A stretch of 6,241 nucleotides of DNA from CAZQCI01 sp964592255 (GTDB lineage: Bacteria > UBA10199 > SBBF01): the NCBI GenBank assembly GCA_964592255.1, contig CAZQCI010000121.1, forward strand, positions 1 to 6,241, given 5' to 3'. Of the stretch, positions 1 to 5,309 are shown one piece after another. The translations under genes and the position numbers were made by a program. Each line of letters starts with the position of its first letter. Positions within the stretch are counted from its first letter, which is position 1. The notes under the pieces were generated by a model. The model worked only from the letters and a program-made list of their open reading frames with translations. It had not been told where the DNA came from and ran no database searches.

Positions 1-1973
1 GTGATTCTGTTCTTGATACTTCTCATACCTTAACAGGTATTTTAAATATGCATCCCTATGGTTATGGGTTTTGTTTGCCTTTAGACAACAAAGAAATAGA
101 TGTTTTTATAACACCGCTTTTTTTAGACGATGCCTTATCTGGCGATACTATTTTAGTAAGTTATGTTGAGAAAGAAGGGGGGCGTCGAGATGGCCGTGTG
201 ATCAAGGTGGTTGAAAGAGGGCGCAAACATTGGTTAGGGCGCCTTGAGAAACACGGGAGAAATTATGTGGTGTTCAATGATGATTTGAAGCAACGGATGG
301 AAATTCATATTCCGCCTGATAAAATTCACGATGCTCTTCCGGGACAGACTGTGGTTGTTCACATCACGTCTTACGGCCATTTTTCACGTCCTCATAAAGG
401 AGAGGTCCTTTCAGTATTGGGCCAAGCGTTTGACCCTGAAACGGATACGGCAGCTGTTTTAGTTAAATATCATATCCATCGCGATTTTCCTTCGACGGTT
501 CGTAGTCAGGCCGCTTCATTTCCTTCTCATGTTTTAGAAGAAGAAATAGGAGGGCGTGTTGATTTAAGGTCTAAAGCTTTGATTACCATCGATGGTATTA
601 CAGCGCGTGATTTTGATGATGCCGTTGTTGTTGAGAAAAAAGGTAATTTTTATCATTTGACTGTAGCGATTGCTGATGTGGCTCATTATGTTACTCCCGG
701 TTCGGCTATCGACAAGGAGGCTCTTAACCGCGGGACTTCCGTGTATTTTCCTGAATTTGCAGTGCCGATGTTGCCAGAAAAACTGTCCAACGATTTGTGT
801 AGTCTAAAGGGGGGCCTAGATCGTCTTTGTCTTGTTTGTGAGATACGACTCAACTCGGATGGCACTCCTTTAGAGGCTTGGTATTACGAAGCTGTGATGC
901 AGAGCCATAAGCGTGCGACTTACGACGAAGTACAAACTTTTTTTGATAGCCCTTCGGCTTCTGAAAACTTTTCAAAACCGGTCCAAGCTAGCCTGTTGTT
1001 GATGAAAGAGCTGGCCGACAAGATGATGAAGCATCGTTATGAAAGGGGGGCTCTTGATTTTGATTTGCCGGAAGCTAAAATTATTTACAATCAATCGGGG
1101 GAGATTGAAGCCATAACCCGTGCACGTCGTTTTTTTTCACATCGTTTGATTGAAGAATTTATGATTGCTGCCAATGTAGGAGTGGCTCATTTATTTAGCC
1201 GTTTTGGCATCCCGCTTCTCTATCGTGTCCACGATTTTCCAGATGGCGAAAAAATTAAAATGTTTATGGAGTTATTGCGTGAGTTGAAAATTAAACGTCC
1301 GCTCTCCAAAGTCTCTAATGCTAAAGACTTATCCCGATTATTAGAGTCTCTCAGGGGGTTTCCTATGGAGACTTTTTTACATCAAATTCTTCTGCGATCG
1401 ATGAAGATTGCGGTTTATTCGCCCGAAAATCGTGGGCATTTTGGATTAAGCCTTAAAGATTATTGTCACTTCACTTCGCCTATCCGGCGTTATCCCGATT
1501 TGGTGGTGCATCGTCAGTTGAAGTATTGGTTAAAGCAGACGGGGGATCAAAAAATTCATTTTATTTTTTCCAAGAACACTCATCACAAAAAACCGAAACC
1601 ATTTTATGCTTACGATCAACTGGCTTATTTTGGGGATATTTCTTCCAAGCGGGAGAGGGAAGCCATGGAAGCCGAACGGGAAATGCTTGAGTTGAAACGG
1701 GTTCATTTTATGCAGGCCCATCAACACGAAAAGTTTTTAGGGGTTATTCGCCGCATTGCCAAGTTTGGATTGTTTGTGGAGTTAGAACCTCATTTTGTGG
1801 AAGGTCTTCTCCATGTTAATCAGATGGGGGATGATTATTATGTTTATGACGAGAAGAAGCTGCGTTTTGTGGGAAAAAGGCGTAAAAAAGTTTACCGCGT
1901 AGGTGATAAAGTAGCGGTTAAAATTGCGGACATTAATCTAGCGCAGAGAAGTATTGTGTTGGAGTTAGCTTAA
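1..1973 (+). CDS. rnr: Ribonuclease R (RNB-family 3'-5' exoribonuclease), 5' end outside window
   Basis: RNase R degrades RNA processively from the 3' end, including structured RNA, in the cytoplasm. The frame is open from base 3, 15 codons before the ATG at 48, and those codons (ending in TGILN before MHPYGYGF) read as the first strand of a cold-shock domain. The ATG at 48 is therefore internal and the real start lies upstream. Counting from that ATG: cold-shock domains at about 1-110; the RNB catalytic domain from about 170, with its metal-binding aspartates in TIDGITARDFDDA (D182, D188, D190, D191, the spacing of the known family); the RNA-clamping motif FTSPIRRYPDLVVHR at 475-489; and a C-terminal S1 domain at about 563-641. 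A basic stretch, KNTHHKKPKP (509-518), lies between RNB and S1. The protein ends right after S1, without the Lys-rich tail of the E. coli enzyme. The TAA at 1971-1973 faces the convergent lipoprotein gene. RNase II is less likely because of the length and tandem cold-shock domains. Confidence 0.95.
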   Translation, partial: DSVLDTSHTLTGILNMHPYGYGFCLPLDNKEIDVFITPLFLDDALSGDTILVSYVEKEGGRRDGRVIKVVERGRKHWLGRLEKHGRNYVVFNDDLKQRMEIHIPPDKIHDALPGQTVVVHITSYGHFSRPHKGEVLSVLGQAFDPETDTAAVLVKYHIHRDFPSTVRSQAASFPSHVLEEEIGGRVDLRSKALITIDGITARDFDDAVVVEKKGNFYHLTVAIADVAHYVTPGSAIDKEALNRGTSVYFPEFAVPMLPEKLSNDLCSLKGGLDRLCLVCEIRLNSDGTPLEAWYYEAVMQSHKRATYDEVQTFFDSPSASENFSKPVQASLLLMKELADKMMKHRYERGALDFDLPEAKIIYNQSGEIEAITRARRFFSHRLIEEFMIAANVGVAHLFSRFGIPLLYRVHDFPDGEKIKMFMELLRELKIKRPLSKVSNAKDLSRLLESLRGFPMETFLHQILLRSMKIAVYSPENRGHFGLSLKDYCHFTSPIRRYPDLVVHRQLKYWLKQTGDQKIHFIFSKNTHHKKPKPFYAYDQLAYFGDISSKREREAMEAEREMLELKRVHFMQAHQHEKFLGVIRRIAKFGLFVELEPHFVEGLLHVNQMGDDYYVYDEKKLRFVGKRRKKVYRVGDKVAVKIADINLAQRSIVLELA

Positions 1974-1990
1974 TAGTTAGCAAAGAGCGA
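1974..1990. other. 17-bp convergent junction between rnr and the lipoprotein gene
   Basis: The rnr stop (1971-1973) and the lipoprotein stop (1991-1993, minus strand) face each other across 17 bp. No GC-rich hairpin with a T-run is visible here in either direction. Just inside the lipoprotein gene is a perfect 12-bp palindrome, GGAACATGTTCC (2000-2011), which could contribute a hairpin at the 3' end of both transcripts but lacks a following T-run. Confidence 0.6.
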
Positions 1991-3853
1991 TTATATTTCG
2001 GAACATGTTCCACTACCGTCATCGTGATAGACGCATTCATAAGAGCTGCTGTTGGAAAGATCATCGTAACATAAGTCTGGCAGCTTAACGTCACAAGGTT
2101 CGTTTTTTTCGTATAAATCCCAATCGACAGCGTTGAAAGTAGTTACTGCACCTTCATGGCCATAGAGCATAGATACAGCACCAATACTCCCATTGTCATT
2201 TCCTGATATACTGCCTCCGTTAAAGGTATTGACACCGTTAGTAGCATTAATCGCATAAAGCGTATGTGTGCTATTGGAAATGACAAAGTTATCCATGGTG
2301 GCATTATTAGGTACTAGAGAAATCTCATTTAATGTGAATGTAAAATCTGAAAATGTGGTTTTATTGTAACCATCATACAATGAGGCACCTATCCTGTTTT
2401 CTGAAAGGGTGACATCCTCTATGCTGCCTACACAGTTGGTAGTTTCTAGCCCATAGCCATTGTTTTCAAAAGAAAGATTGCTAGCTGTTACTTGGTTGTA
2501 TGAAAAACCGGCGCCTGAATCAGTATTTTCGGAAAAACTAGAATCATTGACTGTGGCTATTGAGTACGTTACTAGAAGTCCAAAATTGTTATTAGTGAAC
2601 GTACAGTTTTCGATATCTAGAGTGCTCATAAAAGCATATAATCCATAGTCAGCGTTTGTGAAGGTAATGCCTTCTATAAAAACGTTAGCTTCATTGAGTA
2701 TTTCAAGCCCTGTTTTTCCATTTCCATTAATGGTGACCTCTGCGCCTTCGGCTGCTTGTAGTGTAAAATGTTGCCCAGATACTTTAAGGTTTTCCTGATA
2801 CTCTCCTTCGTATACAACGATGTTTCCATCGAACCCTATATGATCTATGGCTTCTTGAATGGTATCGTAATTTTTATCAGACCCACTGGTACCTTTAGAA
2901 TCACCAACGCTAATGTTATTATAAATTTCTAAAGCTGATGTTGGTTCTACTTCTGATACATCTAAATCATTAGGAGTGTATAGATCTCCCTCTCCGATTC
3001 TACAATTCAACGCGTCAAGTGCTTCGGTAGAATAGCTTGTGCGACATCCATAATAATGTGACATAAATTGAGTGAGGTCGGGGCTATACATATGCCCTTC
3101 TTCATCTGTAGGGCATGATACAATTTGGCAGCCAATAACGGTGCAGCTATCTGTGCCATAAGGGTCTGCAGGGGTTGAACAATCTCTATCACTAGTTGAG
3201 TCGCAATCGCTATTGTTAGCGTATCCTAATGGAGTTTGATCTGTATGCACTCTGCTAGCGTTATGCCCCAATTCATGAGCTACGGTTGAAGAAGCGGAGT
3301 CGTACTCAGCCATGAGTACAGCGTATTGATCATCCGTCGTAGTTTCATTTCCATCGCGATCAATCCAGGCCAGCTCCCCATTCCCCGATATCTCATTAGC
3401 AACTAGAAGTGGCACAGATCCTGATGTTGAATCGAGTGTGTTTGCTACCTCTCTTATCTCTTCATCGCTTATTATTTCACTACTAGCATAGGCCCCTGTA
3501 ACGCTTGTGTTTTTAGTGATAACCCATTGTCTATTAATAGGTTGAGTTGCAGTATTGAGAAGCTGAAGTCGTGTATTGAGTTCTGAATCTGAAAAAATAT
3601 TATCTTTAGAACTACTATCAGAAGGTAAGATTTGTGTTACTTCGATGGTGCTATAAGTGGTTGTTGTTGTTATTGGATAATCGCTGGCTTCTTTTTTATC
3701 AAAACAATCAACTTCTACTACAGCTGAATCTGAATCAGAATATATTATTGAATCATCTGAGAGGCTTATTGAGTCACTTGTACTAGAATCAGCGGCAGAA
3801 TCGTCTGGAGCTTTTGGTAAAGTACAGGCGGCTAATAAAATAAGGTTGATCAT
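1991..3853 (-). CDS. Predicted lipoprotein: M43-like zinc metalloprotease domain plus right-handed beta-helix
   Basis: I do not recognise a named gene; the architecture is readable. Residues 1-10 end in a lipobox (LLAAC, C10), with Thr at +2, which fits outer-membrane rather than inner-membrane retention under the E. coli Lol rule. Residues 15-49 are a Ser/Asp linker. About 90-285 looks like a metzincin of the pappalysin/cytophagalysin (M43) type: LQLLN near 96-100, then HELGHNASRVH at 193-203 (zinc ligands H193, H197, H203; catalytic E194), a Cys-rich insert (C217, C225, C237, C242, C247), STPADP at 226-231, and a Met-turn FMSHYY (M264) followed by C270 and C284. The usual Gly at the eighth position of the zinc motif is Ser200. 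About 315-580 is a beta-helix, with an entry motif TIQEAIDHI (331-339) and rungs of 20-22 residues such as LDIENCTFTNNNFGL. Four cysteines (587, 595, 607, 617) close the chain. Inferred role: surface or secreted protein cleavage or glycan binding; substrate unknown. The start is the only in-frame start codon after the TAG at 3875-3877, and it lacks a ribosome binding site. Confidence 0.85.
   Translation of the reverse strand: MINLILLAACTLPKAPDDSAADSSTSDSISLSDDSIIYSDSDSAVVEVDCFDKKEASDYPITTTTTYSTIEVTQILPSDSSSKDNIFSDSELNTRLQLLNTATQPINRQWVITKNTSVTGAYASSEIISDEEIREVANTLDSTSGSVPLLVANEISGNGELAWIDRDGNETTTDDQYAVLMAEYDSASSTVAHELGHNASRVHTDQTPLGYANNSDCDSTSDRDCSTPADPYGTDSCTVIGCQIVSCPTDEEGHMYSPDLTQFMSHYYGCRTSYSTEALDALNCRIGEGDLYTPNDLDVSEVEPTSALEIYNNISVGDSKGTSGSDKNYDTIQEAIDHIGFDGNIVVYEGEYQENLKVSGQHFTLQAAEGAEVTINGNGKTGLEILNEANVFIEGITFTNADYGLYAFMSTLDIENCTFTNNNFGLLVTYSIATVNDSSFSENTDSGAGFSYNQVTASNLSFENNGYGLETTNCVGSIEDVTLSENRIGASLYDGYNKTTFSDFTFTLNEISLVPNNATMDNFVISNSTHTLYAINATNGVNTFNGGSISGNDNGSIGAVSMLYGHEGAVTTFNAVDWDLYEKNEPCDVKLPDLCYDDLSNSSSYECVYHDDGSGTCSEI
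2110..2911 (-). other. Beta-helix repeat region within the lipoprotein
   Basis: Residues about 315-580 of the lipoprotein read as successive short rungs with a recurring pattern of hydrophobic residue, N/E-rich turn, then F/L-T-x-N/E-N and a G-L or G-A step: ITFTNADYGLYAF, CTFTNNNFGLLVT, SSFSENTDSGAGF, LSFENNGYGLETT and VTLSENRIGASLY. The spacing is 20-22 residues. This is the pattern of right-handed parallel beta-helices (pectate-lyase-like or NosD-like folds, PbH1 repeats). The repeats are divergent at the DNA level. Such domains usually bind or cleave polysaccharide, but I see no catalytic signature that would assign an activity. Confidence 0.75.
3245..3277 (-). other. Metzincin-type zinc-binding motif HExxHxxSxxH
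   Basis: This stretch encodes residues 193-203 of the lipoprotein, HELGHNASRVH. In metzincins the three histidines bind zinc and the glutamate activates water. The consensus HExxHxxGxxH has a glycine where this protein has Ser200. That glycine allows the turn that brings the third ligand round, so the substitution is unusual although not necessarily inactivating. A matching Met-turn, FMSHYY with M264, lies about 60 residues further on, which supports a real metzincin fold rather than a chance HExxH. Confidence 0.75.
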
Positions 3854-3905
3854 TAAATTAAAAAAACAAGGAGGCTATTATTTAAAGTTGAATCACTAAA
3901 TAAAA

Positions 3906-3980
3906 TGGAGCGGGAGACGGGGCTCGAACCCGCGACCTTCTCGTTGGCAACGAGAAGCTCTACCACTGAGCTACTCCCGC
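3906..3980 (-). tRNA. tRNA-Gly, anticodon GCC, CCA end encoded
   Basis: The minus strand folds into a full cloverleaf. The acceptor GCGGGAG pairs with CTCCCGC; the D-arm is GCTC/GAGC with loop AGTGGTA; the anticodon stem is TCTCG/CGAGA around loop TTGCCAA, giving anticodon GCC (plus-strand 3946-3948); the T-arm has GGTTCGAGCC. The discriminator base is T, and the 3' CCA is present in the DNA (plus-strand TGG at 3906-3908). Anticodon GCC reads glycine codons GGC and GGT. The gene is transcribed toward the lipoprotein gene, whose start is 52 bp downstream, and I see no GC-rich terminator hairpin between them. Confidence 0.97.
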
Positions 3981-3984
3981 TTAG

Positions 3985-3998
3985 TGAGCCTTGGCTCA
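3985..3998. repeat. Inverted repeat in the tRNA 5' leader
   Basis: The sequence reads TGAGCCTTGGCTCA on the plus strand: two perfect 6-bp arms around TT. In the tRNA precursor it would form a small hairpin (TGAGC/GCTCA with a 4-nt loop) ending only 4 nt from the mature 5' end at 3980. The octamer TGAGCCTT of the left arm recurs at 4009-4016. A leader hairpin this close to the RNase P cleavage site might influence 5' processing; that is inference. Confidence 0.6.
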
Positions 3999-4013
3999 TC
4001 TTCAGCGTTGAGC

Positions 4014-4042
4014 CTTTTAGTCAAACCTTTATTAAAAGTCAA
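4014..4042 (-). promoter_or_regulatory. Candidate promoter for the tRNA-Gly gene
   Basis: Reading the minus strand, TTGACT (plus-strand 4037-4042) matches the -35 consensus at five of six positions. After a 17-bp spacer comes TAAAAG (4014-4019), which matches the -10 consensus at four of six. Transcription would begin near 4007 and leave a leader of roughly 27 nt before the mature tRNA 5' end at 3980. A second TTGACT (4019-4024) lies 18 bp downstream of the first and overlaps the -10 by one base; no good -10 follows it. Confidence 0.5.
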
Positions 4043-4044
4043 AC
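4019..4044. repeat. Tandem 8-bp direct repeat AGTCAAAC, 18-bp period
   Basis: AGTCAAAC occurs exactly at 4019-4026 and 4037-4044. On the minus strand it is GTTTGACT twice, and the upstream copy supplies the -35 candidate of the tRNA promoter. The arrangement could be a duplicated -35 region or a pair of regulator-binding half-sites spaced just under two helical turns. It may also be chance. Confidence 0.6.
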
Positions 4045-4081
4045 AGATCCTCAACTTGGTAGTAGATCAGTTTAAGCCTCA

Positions 4082-4160
4082 TGTCATTGTTACCCCCTCT
4101 GGTCGGGGGGCTATATTGATTATAAAATGGATCCCGACTCAAATTATCCGAGATGATCTG
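4082..4160. repeat. Degenerate REP-like palindromic element with two hairpins
   Basis: The first hairpin is CCCCC (4093-4097), loop TCTGGTC, then GGGGGG (4105-4110). A spacer, CTATATTGATTATAAAATGG (4111-4130), follows. The second, imperfect hairpin is ATCCCG (4131-4136) against CGAGAT (4149-4154), with one C/A mismatch and a 12-nt loop. The outer edges are TGTCAT (4082-4087) and GATGATC (4152-4158), a decayed inverted pair. The order TGTCAT, C-stem/G-stem, TATAAAATGGATCCCG, stem, ATGAY resembles from memory the dispersed intergenic palindromes common in proteobacterial genomes. I cannot confirm a family or other copies. Confidence 0.45.
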
Positions 4161-4206
4161 ATAAACCTCAAAAACTTTTCAACTTAAACGACTCCCCTAA
4201 ATTTTG

Positions 4207-4235
4207 CTGGCGGCTTTTTTATTTTCTTTTATACT
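4207..4235 (+). promoter_or_regulatory. Candidate pheA-operon promoter
   Basis: TATACT (4230-4235) matches the -10 consensus at five of six positions. Seventeen bases upstream, CTGGCG (4207-4212) is a poor -35 (three of six). The spacer is very T-rich (CTTTTTTATTTTCTTT). Transcription would start near 4242, only about 3 nt before the pheA ATG at 4245, giving a nearly leaderless mRNA. This agrees with the absence of a Shine-Dalgarno sequence before that ATG. A further TATAAA lies at 4121-4126 but has no acceptable -35. Confidence 0.35.
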
Positions 4236-4244
4236 GGGCGCTTC

Positions 4245-5309
4245 ATGAAAAAGCTCGAAACATTTCGAAAAAAAATTGATTCTTACGATCAGCAAATCTT
4301 AAAATTATTGTCCCTGCGTGGAAAAGCAGCACAAGAAATAGGGCATATTAAGAAACAGAGTGGCTCTTCCATATTGGCTCCAGCTCGGGAAAAAGCCGTT
4401 TATGAACGTTTGTCACGGTTAAACGCCGGCCCTTTTAAAAACGAAGCAATTTTATCTGTTTTTCGTGAGATTATTTCTGCCACACGTGCGTTGGAACAGC
4501 CGTTAAACGTTTCTTATCTGGGGCCCGAAGCCACCTTTACCCAAATGGCGGCTGTGCAACAGTTTGGTTCTTCCGCGCATTTTGTTCCGGAATCTGGGAT
4601 TCAAAATATTTTTTCCAGTGTTGAAAAAGGCCATAGCGATTTTGGTGTGGTTCCTGTTGAAAATACCACAGAAGGGGTTGTCAGCCACACTCTCGATTTG
4701 TTTGTCGACTCACCTCTTAAAATCTGTTCCGAAATTATTTTGCGGGTTCGTCAACATTTATTGAGTAAGGAAAATAGTTTGGCCAAAATTAAAGTGGTTT
4801 ACTCGCATCCTCAAGCTTTGGCTCAGTGTCGATATTGGTTGTCTGCGCATTTGCCAACGGCGTCTTTGTGCCCTGTAGACAGCACATCGTTGGCTGCAAA
4901 AAAAGCGGCTGGAGAAAAAGGATCTGCGGCTATTGCTTCTGAATTGGCCTCCAGTTGTTACCGTTTGCCAATTTTAGAGAAGGAAGTTCAAGACCAAACG
5001 CAAAATTATACTCGTTTTTTGGTGATTGGTTACAATCAACCCGATATAACGGGTAAGGATAAAACATCCATTCTTTTTGTGACTCATGATGAGCCAGGCA
5101 TTTTATATAAAACCTTAGCTCCTTTAGCGAAGGAGAAAATTAACTTAACTAAGATAGAATCACGTCCTCTTAAGAAGCGTATTTGGGAATATATGTTTTT
5201 TGTCGACTTAGATGGGCATATCAATAACCCCAAAGTATCACGTGTCCTGAATGGTTTGAAGAAGCAGTGTAGTTTCTTCAAAATTTTAGGTTCTTATCCC
5301 AAAGCATAA
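4245..5309 (+). CDS. pheA: Bifunctional chorismate mutase / prephenate dehydratase (P-protein)
   Basis: This enzyme converts chorismate to prephenate and then to phenylpyruvate, the precursor of phenylalanine, in the cytoplasm. At 354 residues it has the usual P-protein length. Residues 1-85 are an AroQ helical mutase, with R8, R25, K36 and R48-E49 in the expected active-site positions; E84 sits where the E. coli enzyme has Gln88, as in Pseudomonas-type P-proteins ending ALEQPL. Residues 88-262 are the dehydratase: YLGPEATFTQ (91-100, Ala replacing the common Gly), PVENTTEG (137-144), SHPQAL (187-192) and the catalytic TRF (256-258). Residues 273-352 are an ACT domain with PGIL (284-287) and ESRP (305-308), the phenylalanine-binding signature, so feedback inhibition by Phe is expected. 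It is the first gene of the operon. The ATG at 4245 has no Shine-Dalgarno but places the AroQ helix correctly. Its TAA overlaps the tyrA start. Confidence 0.96.
   Translation: MKKLETFRKKIDSYDQQILKLLSLRGKAAQEIGHIKKQSGSSILAPAREKAVYERLSRLNAGPFKNEAILSVFREIISATRALEQPLNVSYLGPEATFTQMAAVQQFGSSAHFVPESGIQNIFSSVEKGHSDFGVVPVENTTEGVVSHTLDLFVDSPLKICSEIILRVRQHLLSKENSLAKIKVVYSHPQALAQCRYWLSAHLPTASLCPVDSTSLAAKKAAGEKGSAAIASELASSCYRLPILEKEVQDQTQNYTRFLVIGYNQPDITGKDKTSILFVTHDEPGILYKTLAPLAKEKINLTKIESRPLKKRIWEYMFFVDLDGHINNPKVSRVLNGLKKQCSFFKILGSYPKA

Larger units (their letters stand above)
3981..4244. other. Divergent intergenic region between tRNA-Gly and pheA
   Basis: This 264-bp stretch separates the leftward tRNA from the rightward aromatic operon. 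It holds the tRNA promoter candidate and short repeats (3985-4044), then an undistinguished piece (4045-4081), the double-hairpin element (4082-4160), another undistinguished AT-rich piece (4161-4205) and the T-rich run with the pheA -10 candidate. I found no T-box, no Phe-rich leader peptide and no attenuator with a convincing GC stem plus T-run ahead of pheA. Confidence 0.7.

Noticed and set aside
48..50. ATG at 48 as the start of RNase R
   Set aside because: The frame stays open to the left edge, and the 15 upstream codons continue the cold-shock domain, so this Met is internal.
3868..3874. AAGGAGG on the plus strand as a ribosome binding site
   Set aside because: No start codon with a useful reading frame follows at a suitable distance; the nearest TTG frame stops after two further codons, and the tRNA gene follows.
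1974..3908. A tRNA-targeted integrative element bounded by att repeats
   Set aside because: No copy of the tRNA 3' end, integrase or transposase is visible; the segment holds only one gene.
3984..4187. A 67-codon plus-strand open frame starting at GTG
   Set aside because: It begins 4 nt from the tRNA gene, covers the tRNA promoter repeats and both hairpins of the palindromic element, lacks a ribosome binding site and resembles no family I know.
4160..4244. Attenuator or T-box leader for pheA
   Set aside because: There is no Phe-rich leader peptide or T-box-like motif, and the T-rich run at 4215-4230 follows GCTGGCGGC, which forms no stable stem.
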